Shown here: positions 1 through 6,116 of the stretch, piece by piece
Numbering within the stretch: position 1 is the first letter of the stretch
How the letters are laid out: each line of letters starts with the position of its first letter
DNA from: Candidatus Sulfopaludibacter sp. SbA3
GTDB taxonomy: Bacteria; Acidobacteriota; Terriglobia; Bryobacterales; Bryobacteraceae
DNA length: 12,363 nucleotides
Direction: 5' to 3'
Assembly: GCA_945861255.1 (NCBI GenBank)
Contig: CAMAUG010000086.1
Coordinates: 1 to 12,363 of the forward strand
Notes under the pieces: model-generated
The model's database searches: none
Seen by the model: the letters and a program-made list of their open reading frames with translations, nothing else
What the model was told of the DNA's origin: nothing
Translations under genes and position numbers: made by a program

Positions 1-1
1 C

Positions 2-121
2 CGTCTCAAACAATCCGGCATGTTCTGGACCGTCCGTGGCGCCAACGCCATCATCGCCCTGCGATGTTGTCATCTCAACGGTCGCTTCGAGGATTACTGG
101 GAGTCCCGGCGTGCGGCCTGA
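2..121 (+). mobile_element. ISKra4-like transposase, C-terminal fragment cut by the window edge
   Basis: Reading from base 2 gives 39 codons ending at TGA 119-121. The peptide contains MFWTVRGANAIIALRC followed by LNGRFEDYWE. I recognise this as the C-terminal end of ISKra4-type DDE transposases, where a Trp and the GANAI..LR block are conserved. The family recognition is from memory and no search was run. The N-terminal part, including most of the catalytic triad, lies left of the window, so it is not known whether the element is intact. The stop codon lies only 55 bp before the start of the ABC transporter gene, so the right terminal inverted repeat, if present, must lie in 122-176. I could not identify it because the other end is not visible. 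Confidence 0.72.
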
Positions 122-176
122 TTCCACTTCTATGTCGCCCACCCTCCCATCCCCGCCCCATCCCGCCAAGGTTGCG

Positions 177-956
177 ATGATGGAAGAGAGGGCGGGCTCT
201 TTGTCCACGGTTCTATCAGTCGCTCATCTTCGCAAAAACTACGGGGCCACGGTCGCTGTCGAAGACGTGTCCTTCCAGGTGGATCGTAATGAGATCGTCG
301 GCCTGCTGGGGCCGAACGGGGCGGGGAAGACCACCACCATCAACATGATCCTGGGCGTGCTGGAGCCGGCCGCCGGGACGATTCACATCGACGGCGTGAA
401 TCTGGCCGAGGCCCGCTCGCGCGCGTTAGAGGCCACGAACTTTGCCGCGGTGTATGCTCCCTTGCCGGGGAACCTGACGGTGCAGCAGAATCTGATGATT
501 TTCGCGATGCTCTATGGCGTCGCCAAACCCGGCCCAAGGATCGAAGAGCTGTTGGAGAAATTCGATCTGACCGCGTTCCGCGGCACCAAGTGTGGAGTGC
601 TTTCCTCTGGAGAGCAAACCCGCGTGTGCCTGGCCAAGGCCCTGCTGAATCATCCCAAGCTCCTGCTGCTGGACGAACCCACGGCGTCGCTCGATCCAGC
701 CACGGCGCATGAGATTCGGGCCAAGATCCGTGCGTTCGTGGGCCGCGACGACACATGCGGCGTGCTCTGGACGTCGCACAACATGTATGAGGTCGAGGAG
801 GTCTGCAACCGCGTTCTGTTTCTTTCGCACGGCCGCATTCTGCTGGACGGCGATCCCAAGACTCTGCCGCGCGACTATGGCAAGAGCACACTGGAGGAAC
901 TCTTCATCGCCGTGGCGCGGGAACCTCTGGCGCTGGAATGGACGGAGGCGAAATGA
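177..956 (+). CDS. ABC-2 type exporter, ATP-binding subunit
   Basis: This is the cytoplasmic nucleotide-binding subunit that powers a two-gene exporter with the permease downstream. From ATG 177 it is 259 residues. It has Walker A GPNGAGKT (45-52), signature LSSGEQ (142-147, a variant of LSGGQ), Walker B LLLLDEP (about 162-168), D-loop ASLDP and switch His 201 in TSHNM. The Q-loop site reads VYAPLPGNLTV (about 92-102), without the usual Gln. ATG 177 is chosen because AAGG lies 6 nt upstream. The frame stays open to ATG 132 and back to base 36, but the earliest part overlaps the transposase tail. The stop overlaps the permease start as ATGA, so the two are translationally coupled. NodI/DrrA-like polysaccharide, lipid or drug export is possible; the substrate cannot be read from the sequence. 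Its promoter region is almost entirely transposon-derived or transposon-adjacent sequence. Confidence 0.9.
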   Translation: MMEERAGSLSTVLSVAHLRKNYGATVAVEDVSFQVDRNEIVGLLGPNGAGKTTTINMILGVLEPAAGTIHIDGVNLAEARSRALEATNFAAVYAPLPGNLTVQQNLMIFAMLYGVAKPGPRIEELLEKFDLTAFRGTKCGVLSSGEQTRVCLAKALLNHPKLLLLDEPTASLDPATAHEIRAKIRAFVGRDDTCGVLWTSHNMYEVEEVCNRVLFLSHGRILLDGDPKTLPRDYGKSTLEELFIAVAREPLALEWTEAK

Positions 957-1765
957 ATCCCCGCCGCACGTTCGCGATTCTGCTTCGGCACGTTTACCTG
1001 TTGCGCGGCAGCCCGGCGCGCGTTGTGCCGCTGTTCGCATGGGTGGCGATCGACATCGTTCTATGGGGCTTCATCACCAAGTATTTGAACTCCGTGGCGC
1101 AGTCCGGCTTCAACTTCGTTCCGGTGCTGTTGGGGGCGGTGCTCTTGTGGGATTTCTTTACGCGCGTCATGCAGGGCGTGACCATGGCGTTCTTCGAAGA
1201 TGTCTGGTCGCGCAATTTTCTGAACATTTTCGCGTCGCCGCTTTCCATCGTGGAATATCTGAGTGGGTTGGTGCTTTCCTGCATCATGACCAGCCTGGTG
1301 GGGTTGCTGGCCATGCTGGTGCTTGCGTCGACGATTTTTGGACTATCGTTTTTCGGCTTCGGCCTGGCGTTTGTGCCGTTTCTATCCATATTGTTCGTGT
1401 TCGGAATCGCGCTCGGCATCGCCGGCAGCGCCGTGGTGCTGCGCCTTGGTCCAGCGGCCGAGTGGTTGATCTGGCCGATTCCGGCGCTGGTATCGCCGTT
1501 CGCGGGCGTGTTCTATCCACTTTCGACGTTGCCGGAATGGATGCGGATAGTGGCGCGCGCGGTACCCGCGTCGTACGTATTTGAAGGGATGCGCGCCATC
1601 ATCGCGGGTGGGTCCGGACAACTACGAAGCGGTGCGGCGATGGCTTGGGGCGCGGCGCTGGCGCTGGCGTATCTGGCCGGTGCGGTGTGGCTGTTCACGG
1701 CAACGCATCGCCGCGCGGTACGGACGGGCCTGATCGCGCGCTACAGCTCCGAAACGGTAACCTGA
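953..1765 (+). CDS. ABC-2 type exporter, permease subunit
   Basis: This integral membrane subunit forms the transport channel with the preceding ATPase. From ATG 953 it is 270 residues with about six hydrophobic segments, as expected for an ABC2_membrane (NodJ/DrrB-like) permease. The region FAGVFYPLSTLPEWMR followed by VPASYVFEGMR is the typical ABC-2 segment before the last membrane span. ATG 953 is preferred over ATG 938 because GGAGG (942-946) lies 6 nt before it, and because ATG and the upstream TGA overlap as ATGA. The gene ends 7 bp from the end of the convergent gene at 1773, leaving no room for a terminator between them. No accessory periplasmic partner or regulator is present nearby, so the substrate remains open. 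Confidence 0.9.
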   Translation: MNPRRTFAILLRHVYLLRGSPARVVPLFAWVAIDIVLWGFITKYLNSVAQSGFNFVPVLLGAVLLWDFFTRVMQGVTMAFFEDVWSRNFLNIFASPLSIVEYLSGLVLSCIMTSLVGLLAMLVLASTIFGLSFFGFGLAFVPFLSILFVFGIALGIAGSAVVLRLGPAAEWLIWPIPALVSPFAGVFYPLSTLPEWMRIVARAVPASYVFEGMRAIIAGGSGQLRSGAAMAWGAALALAYLAGAVWLFTATHRRAVRTGLIARYSSETVT

Positions 1766-1772
1766 AGACTCG

Positions 1773-2255
1773 CTATCGCAGTCCCGCGTTGCGATGCGCG
1801 ATCGCGCCCAGGGCGCCGGCGGTAGCGAAGTTCACCCACGCCATGCGCTTGCGCCACTCCGGCCACCGCCGCGTGATCGCGCGTTGCGCAAGAAGGGACG
1901 CACCCAAAATAGCGCTCTTGAGCATCACCGACTGCAAACCGAAGCGCCCGTCCCGGCCCGCCAGCAGCGGATTGCCTTCCCGCAGTTGCCAACTGGAGGC
2001 GGCATCGGCTGCGTTGGCGGTGACGAAAGCGATCAGCGACCACCTGTGCAGCGCGCGCGCCCCGCACGATGCGTCAATTCCGTCCGCAACGGCCTTTTCC
2101 CAAGGATCGACCGGCGCGATTGCCTCGGGAACGATATTCAGAAGGTAAGCGCGTGCGGGGCTCAGTGCCGGTTGGGCCGGCGGATCTTCGGAGCTTACAA
2201 AATCGGTTTGCGCCCACAGGGCTCCCGTGAAGAGCGTGATCGCGAGCAGATGCAT
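1773..2255 (-). CDS. Small exported or membrane protein of unknown function
   Basis: This 160-residue protein begins with a short hydrophobic leader, MHLLAITLFTGALWA, followed by Gln, which looks like a Sec signal peptide. The central part has a hydrophobic helix running into NAADAASSW (81-89), then EGNPLLAG (93-100) and a Lys in a second hydrophobic stretch (about 108-122), and finally a third moderately hydrophobic stretch. The order D..SS/T..EXNPLL..G..K recalls small membrane proteins of the DUF5658 type, but this is a pattern resemblance only. The frame is open upstream to 2396. I chose ATG 2255 because GGAGG lies 7 nt before it on the minus strand and because it puts the leader at the N-terminus. 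It converges on the ABC permease. No function can be assigned. Confidence 0.7.
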   Translation of the reverse strand: MHLLAITLFTGALWAQTDFVSSEDPPAQPALSPARAYLLNIVPEAIAPVDPWEKAVADGIDASCGARALHRWSLIAFVTANAADAASSWQLREGNPLLAGRDGRFGLQSVMLKSAILGASLLAQRAITRRWPEWRKRMAWVNFATAGALGAIAHRNAGLR

Positions 2256-2351
2256 AGCGTGCCTCCGCTGGTGCGTATCGGCCAGGGAGCCACGCCTGAG
2301 AGAAATCGTGTGGACGGAATTCCACGCAGTGCATAAGAGCTGCGATGCGCT

Positions 2352-2381
2352 TTGTCCCGAAAGGGAACGCGATGTTACAAT
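2352..2381 (+). promoter_or_regulatory. Candidate sigma-70 promoter for tRNA-Phe
   Basis: TTGTCC at 2352-2357 and TACAAT at 2376-2381 are separated by 18 bp. They would start transcription near 2388, giving a leader of about 33 nt before the tRNA. The -10 box matches the consensus at 5 of 6 positions. No start site is proven by sequence alone. Confidence 0.45.
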
Positions 2382-2420
2382 GAATGAAACCTGCAAGTCA
2401 CAGCGGTTCGATTGTTCTTA

Positions 2421-2496
2421 GGCCAGGTAGCTCAGTTGGTAGAGCGCAGCCCTGAAAAGGCTGGCGTCGGCGGTTCAATTCCGTCCCTGGCCACCA
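2421..2496 (+). tRNA. tRNA-Phe (anticodon GAA)
   Basis: The 76-nt gene folds into a complete cloverleaf. The acceptor stem is GGCCAGG/CCTGGCC. The D-arm is GCTCAGTTGGTAGAGC. The anticodon stem CAGCC/GGCTG encloses loop CTGAAAA, with anticodon GAA at 2454-2456. The T-arm is GGCGGTTCAATTCCGTC, with one G-U pair. A73 and the 3' CCA are encoded in the DNA. It decodes UUC and UUU. Nothing next to it looks like an integrase or an att duplication, so it does not appear to be an integration site here. Confidence 0.98.
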
Positions 2497-2526
2497 TATT
2501 TCTCAGCCCATCGTCTCCTGCTAGCT

Positions 2527-2557
2527 GTCCCGCGGTCGATCCGCGACGTGTTTCTTT
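2527..2557 (+). terminator. Weak intrinsic terminator candidate after tRNA-Phe
   Basis: CGCGG (2531-2535), TCGAT loop and CCGCG (2541-2545) form a 5-bp all-GC stem that can be extended by GT/AC across a 2-nt bulge. It is followed by ACGTGTTTCTTTC. The T-run is interrupted and starts a few bases late, so this is a weak match to a Rho-independent terminator. Confidence 0.3.
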
Positions 2558-2618
2558 CAGCCCGTCAGCGTTCACAATCAGGGCGCAGTTAGGGATCCTT
2601 CTCGGATAAACTGGGGCA

Positions 2619-3131
2619 GTGAGCACGCTCTATAACATCGACGACCGAAGTCTGTTGGTCAACCTCCTCAGCGGCGCCGGCAGCTTTCTTGAACCCGCTG
2701 CTGTTCTCGATGGACTCACCTCCGAACAGGCACTCGCGAAACCTCTTGGCCTTCCGCATTCGATCGCTGAGATTGTTTCCCACATGTGCTATTGGCAGGA
2801 ATGGTTCAATAGGTGCGCTGTCACCGGGTTCAGCGCGGCTGCCGAGCACGCCGCCGACGGTTGGCCGGCCGTGTCCACCGAAGACTGGGATGCTGTGCGC
2901 ACGCGCTTTCTCGCCTCCATCGAGGAGGCCAAGCGAATCGTGAGGGAATCGGACTCGTTGGGGGAACCACTGTTGCCGCCGGACGTTCAGATTCCAGTCC
3001 TCTCCAAGGATTCGCTTGGTTCCGGAATTCTGCACGCGGCGGTACACAGCGCGCATCACCTGGGGCAGATTATTACCATGCGCCAGTTAATGGGCTTGTG
3101 GCCGCCGGCCGCGGGATCATTGACGTGGTAG
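2619..3131 (+). CDS. DinB-fold (YfiT/DinB superfamily) metalloprotein
   Basis: This is a 170-residue four-helix-bundle protein of the DinB/YfiT superfamily, a group of small cytoplasmic proteins that includes thiol transferases and stress-induced proteins. The metal-binding His triad is visible: His55 in IVSHMCYWQ, and His143 and His147 in the HSAHHLGQI motif near the C-terminus. That last motif, followed by ITMRQLMG, is the most recognisable part. The start is GTG 2619, and GGGGCA just upstream is only a poor ribosome site. The members best characterised use mycothiol or bacillithiol, but nothing here fixes the substrate. It stands alone between the tRNA and the lactonase gene. It should not be called the E. 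coli DinB polymerase, which is unrelated. Confidence 0.85.
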   Translation: MSTLYNIDDRSLLVNLLSGAGSFLEPAAVLDGLTSEQALAKPLGLPHSIAEIVSHMCYWQEWFNRCAVTGFSAAAEHAADGWPAVSTEDWDAVRTRFLASIEEAKRIVRESDSLGEPLLPPDVQIPVLSKDSLGSGILHAAVHSAHHLGQIITMRQLMGLWPPAAGSLTW

Positions 3132-3194
3132 ACCGTCGCGCGCCAGCCGGTCCCGGCATTGCCGGAAACTTCGCGAAGCCTCACGACCTTCCGT

Positions 3195-3223
3195 TTGCAA
3201 CCTTTCCTTTTTCCGACTATGCT
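3195..3223 (+). promoter_or_regulatory. Candidate sigma-70 promoter for the SMP-30-like gene
   Basis: TTGCAA (3195-3200) and TATGCT (3218-3223) are separated by exactly 17 bp, each matching the consensus at 4 of 6 positions. Transcription would begin near 3230, about 70 nt before ATG 3301. This is the best-spaced pair in the 169-bp gap after the DinB-fold gene. Confidence 0.35.
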
Positions 3224-3300
3224 CGATCCTAGCGGCAACGAAATCCGCCCGGCAATACGTCGGCTGGAGCATCTTCAGACGTAAGAATCAGGGAGCGTAT

Positions 3301-4320
3301 ATGCGCACTTCACAGAGGCCTTCGCGTAGAGACATGATGAAATTGGCAGGCGCCGCAGGCGGCCTGGCGATCGCCGGACGCACCACCACTGTCTTCGCCC
3401 AGACGGCCAGGAAGATCGAGTCGATGGCGCCGGAGTTCGCCAATATCATCGCCGCCTCCGAGCCGATTCGCGAACTTGCCACCGGCTATGGCGGGGACAT
3501 CGGTCCCGCCGAAGGCCCGTTGTGGATCTCCGAAGGACGCTATCTGCTGTTTAACGATATCAACGCCGCGCGCAGGATCAAGTACACTCCGGGGCAGGGC
3601 GCCGCCGCGGCGCTGGAGAAGACCAACGAAGCCAACGGCATGACGCGCGATTTGCAAGGCCGCATCGTCTCCGCGGAGCATCTGACCCGGCGCGTCACCC
3701 GCTACGAACCTGACGGCAGCCTCACCGTGATCGCCAATAGCTTCCAGGGCAAGCGGCTGCTGCGGCCGAACGACGTGGTCGTAAAGTCCGACGGCAACAT
3801 CTACTTCACAGACTTGGGCGGCCCCGCGGCCCCCGAACAGTGGGATGTGACCATCCGCGGCGTCTATCGCGTCTCGGCCGATCTGGGATCCATGTCGCTG
3901 GTGGTCAATGACATGGTTGGCCCCAACGGCATCGCTTTCTCCCCGGACGAACGGGTCCTCTATGTTGCTGATTCGCGGCGCAGGCACCTGCGGGCTTACG
4001 ATCTGCTGCCCAACGGCATGGCTGCGCTTGAGACCAGCCGCGTTTTCGCCGATTTGGGCGGCCCGGAGCCGGGCGTGCCCGACGGCGTCAAAGTGGACAC
4101 GGCTGGCAATGTTTACTGCGGTGGCGCGGGCGGCCTGTACGTAATGGATTCCAAGGGCAAGAAGTTGGGCCGGATCGTCCATGGACAGCCGGCAACCACC
4201 AATGTCGCGTTCGGCGGGGACGATTGGAAAACCCTATACTTCACCACCAGAAGCACGCTCTTCTCGGTCAATGTGAAAATTGCCGGCATGCCGGTTCCAG
4301 CTAGGAAGAGGTCGGCTTGA
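3301..4320 (+). CDS. Tat-exported SMP-30/gluconolactonase/LRE-like protein
   Basis: This 339-residue protein is predicted to be a six-bladed propeller hydrolase of the SMP-30/gluconolactonase family, which hydrolyses sugar lactones or related esters using a divalent metal. The N-terminus carries a twin-arginine signal, SRRDMMKLAGAAGG, with a likely cut after VFAQ near residue 34, so it is exported folded. Family metal and active-site positions appear present: Glu71 in PAEGPLW, Asn157 in RPNDVVV, Asn209 in GPNGIAFS and Asp261 in VPDGVKVD. AGGGAG lies about 5 nt before ATG 3301. The next gene starts 17 bp after the stop, so the two are probably one transcript. The true substrate is unknown, and many family members with this annotation are not gluconolactonases. 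Confidence 0.88.
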   Translation: MRTSQRPSRRDMMKLAGAAGGLAIAGRTTTVFAQTARKIESMAPEFANIIAASEPIRELATGYGGDIGPAEGPLWISEGRYLLFNDINAARRIKYTPGQGAAAALEKTNEANGMTRDLQGRIVSAEHLTRRVTRYEPDGSLTVIANSFQGKRLLRPNDVVVKSDGNIYFTDLGGPAAPEQWDVTIRGVYRVSADLGSMSLVVNDMVGPNGIAFSPDERVLYVADSRRRHLRAYDLLPNGMAALETSRVFADLGGPEPGVPDGVKVDTAGNVYCGGAGGLYVMDSKGKKLGRIVHGQPATTNVAFGGDDWKTLYFTTRSTLFSVNVKIAGMPVPARKRSA

Positions 4321-4337
4321 GCGAATACGGGCAAGAG

Positions 4338-5180
4338 ATGTCACGTCGGAGGGTGTTCATCTTATTCGCGCTGCTTTCGACCGGCGCGCAGGCGCAATGG
4401 TTGAACTTTCCCACTCCCGGAACGCCGCGTACGCGCGACGGCAGACCCAACCTCACCGCCCCCGCGCCGCGCACTGCCGGCGGAAAGCCGGATCTCTCCG
4501 GTGTCTGGATGCATGAGACCACTTCCGTCGCGGACGTGAAGCGGCTTTTCGGCAACCGCTTGGACGACGAGATTGAACTGGCCCCGCCGGGAATGGAGAT
4601 CGGCACGCAACACAAGTACGCCTTCAATATTCTCGTGGACTTCAAGCCGGAAGAATCGCCGCTTAGGCCGGAAGCGGCGGCAAAGTTTAGCCAGCGCGCC
4701 CGCAACACCGGGAATGTTTGCGCGGGCGCATTCGGTATCCCCCTGGCTGGGCTTCTCTCGGAACCGATTAAGATCGTTCAGGCGCCGCGGCTGACCATGG
4801 TTCTATATGAGATCGACGGCTTGCATCGACAAATTTTCACCGATGGTCGCGCGCTTCCTAAGGAATTCAATTTGCCAGCCTATCTGGGCTACTCCGTGGG
4901 GCACTGGGAGCGCGATACCTTTGTAGTGGAAACCGCGGGCTTCAACGACAAGACTATTTTCGATCTGGCGGGTCATACTCACAGCGAGGCCCTGCGCGTG
5001 GTTGAGCGCTTCCGCCGCGGCGACTTCGGACACTTGGACGTGGAAATCACCTTTGACGACCCCCAGACGTACACCAAGCCCTTTACCATCAAAGTCCCCC
5101 ATGAGTTGTTGGCGGACGCCGACATCTTCGAAATGCGCTGCAACGAAAACGAGAGAGACGGAGTTCATCTCGCGAAGTAG
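4338..5180 (+). CDS. Secreted protein of an uncharacterised acidobacterial-type family
   Basis: From ATG 4338 this is a 280-residue protein with a Sec signal peptide, MSRRRVFILFALLSTGAQA, followed by Gln. Recognisable blocks are PDLSGVW (51-57), LHRQIFTDGR (152-161), GYSVGHWERDTFVVETAGFN (174-193), HSEALRVVERF (205-215) and DPQTYTKPF (231-239). I recall this set of blocks from a secreted family expanded in Acidobacteria; its function is unknown to me. An alternative TTG start at 4317 overlaps the upstream stop and would add seven residues before the signal peptide. I prefer ATG 4338 because it places the positive residues directly at the N-terminus. It most likely shares a transcript with the SMP-30-like gene, which suggests a joint extracytoplasmic role. 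Confidence 0.8.
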   Translation: MSRRRVFILFALLSTGAQAQWLNFPTPGTPRTRDGRPNLTAPAPRTAGGKPDLSGVWMHETTSVADVKRLFGNRLDDEIELAPPGMEIGTQHKYAFNILVDFKPEESPLRPEAAAKFSQRARNTGNVCAGAFGIPLAGLLSEPIKIVQAPRLTMVLYEIDGLHRQIFTDGRALPKEFNLPAYLGYSVGHWERDTFVVETAGFNDKTIFDLAGHTHSEALRVVERFRRGDFGHLDVEITFDDPQTYTKPFTIKVPHELLADADIFEMRCNENERDGVHLAK

Positions 5181-5416
5181 GCCCGACAGCTTACTTGCTG
5201 GATCCAACAGCGGGTCTTGTGCCTTAGTGGAGATCCGGCACCACCGACCGGCTGGCCGCAAAGCGGGAACTCTTCTGTTGCCACGACGCGGCTCGCTTAA
5301 GAGTGTACATAAGGAAGAGGCGTGATCGGCGCCCCTCCTCGAACAGTGCTAAACTCGTTATCCATAAAGAGCGCCATTTCTCGAGAGGTGGGCATCCCTC
5401 TTTGCAGGAGGGAAAC
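5181..5416. other. Non-coding gap before the small ORF pair
   Basis: This 236-bp gap contains no ORF with convincing support. The frame at 5303 runs into the small ORF below, but the internal ATG with a strong ribosome site is a better start. The only structure I can support is the hairpin at 5395-5413. Confidence 0.5.
5395..5413 (+). promoter_or_regulatory. Hairpin masking a Shine-Dalgarno sequence
   Basis: TCCCTC (5395-5400) is perfectly complementary to GAGGGA (5408-5413), with loop TTTGCAG. The right arm is part of the GGAGGG ribosome site of the 5417 ORF, 4 nt before its ATG. In RNA the stem would compete with ribosome binding. The 6-bp stem is seen directly; its regulatory role is inferred. 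Confidence 0.4.
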
Positions 5417-5635
5417 ATGCCAACAAACAGGTGGCCCAAACCAACCGTCGAACAATTGTCCAGTATCTCCCGGCTTGCACGTGCGTTAGCAAGCGGTTCC
5501 CAAAAATTGAAGACCGCGCTCGTCTTGGTTTATGGGAGCGAAAACCGAAGGTACCGAGCAGCGGAACAATGTGATCTCCGATTGCAGCCCCTGGCGATAA
5601 CCCTAATCGCGGATGGTGCTGCCAAGCTGGGCTAA
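5417..5635 (+). CDS. Small hypothetical protein
   Basis: This is a 72-residue ORF starting at ATG 5417, with GGAGGG (5408-5413 region) 4 nt upstream, one of the best ribosome sites in the window. The frame extends back to 5303, but the added residues are basic and low in quality. I do not recognise the protein. It has an N-terminal amphipathic helix (about VEQLSSISRLARAL), then the stretch YGSENRRYRAAEQCDLRLQP and a short hydrophobic end. No signal peptide or membrane span is evident. The next small ORF begins 16 bp after its stop, so the two may be a small operon. The coding status is plausible rather than certain. Confidence 0.5.
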   Translation: MPTNRWPKPTVEQLSSISRLARALASGSQKLKTALVLVYGSENRRYRAAEQCDLRLQPLAITLIADGAAKLG

Positions 5636-5651
5636 GAGGATCTAAAACACA

Positions 5652-5864
5652 GTGACCCTAGATGATTTGATCGCGGTTTTGCGCGAGGAAGTCAGTTGTC
5701 TTGATCAGGCGGAGAGGGCGATTGACCATCTGATCGAGGCGATTCGCAAGCGAGAGAAGGCGACCGAGGCAGTGGAAATAAACGTTGCCGACGAAGCCCA
5801 ACGCTTCTTAGCCCTGGAGGCTGTTGCCCGGCTGCGGGGAACGGGGGGCGGCTTTCTGATGTAG
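5652..5864 (+). CDS. Small helical protein, probable coiled coil
   Basis: This is a 70-residue ORF from GTG 5652. AGAGGA lies upstream but about 11 nt away, so the ribosome site is weak. Residues 1-40 are rich in Leu, Ile, Ala, Glu and Arg with heptad-like spacing (LIAVLREEVSCLDQAERAI), which fits an alpha-helical hairpin or a dimeric coiled coil. A second helix follows at about 45-62, ending with a Gly-rich tail. I do not recognise the family. The general build resembles the N-terminal half of the AT-hook protein at 8508-8702, but it lacks the RGRP motifs. It follows the 5417 ORF closely and may be co-expressed. Confidence 0.5.
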   Translation: MTLDDLIAVLREEVSCLDQAERAIDHLIEAIRKREKATEAVEINVADEAQRFLALEAVARLRGTGGGFLM

Positions 5865-6116
5865 TGCGAACCCGCCGCCGCGCCGAGCGTGATTCCCGGA
5901 TGCGACGCGAAGCCGCTGGTTAAGATGACGGCTACGATGACGGCCAAAATAAACTCCGACGGCTTCCGTAGGACCACAACTGCTTTCGTTTATTGGCCTT
6001 GTGATTCGATACCAGCGCGCATTCCACTCACGTTGAGGTAAGATAGTTGAAATAGGGGCTTACGATGTGGTCCGTCTTCGTACCCTGCGGCTGGTTCCGT
6101 TACGTCAACAAAAATT
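5865..6116. other. Intergenic gap upstream of the propeller gene
   Basis: This 252-bp gap has no supported plus-strand gene. A minus-strand frame begins at GTG 5977 and encodes a membrane-like stretch (EFILAVIVAVIL), but it has no ribosome site and then runs antisense through the 5652 ORF. I found no well-spaced sigma-70 promoter before 6117. Confidence 0.4.

Noticed and set aside
36..176. N-terminal extension of the ABC ATPase to base 36
   Set aside because: It overlaps the transposase reading frame up to 121, is rich in Pro, Ser and Thr with no family match, and the ATG at 177 has an upstream AAGG.
426..1040. Long minus-strand ORFs opposite the ABC genes
   Set aside because: They are composition shadows in GC-rich coding DNA, with Arg, Gln and His-rich sequence and no motif.
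2421..2496. tRNA-Phe as an integration site of a genomic island
   Set aside because: No integrase and no repeated tRNA 3' end were seen downstream within the window.
3310..4182. Minus-strand 290-codon ORF opposite the SMP-30-like gene
   Set aside because: It is antisense to a well-supported family member, has low-complexity composition, and shows no domain.
5705..5977. Minus-strand ORF with a membrane-like N-terminus
   Set aside because: It begins with GTG without a ribosome site, and most of it is antisense to the better-supported 5652 ORF. The hydrophobic stretch is interesting but not enough.
6033..6066. TTGAGG and TACGAT as a promoter for the propeller gene
   Set aside because: The spacing is 22 bp, too long for sigma-70, and no other pair there is better.
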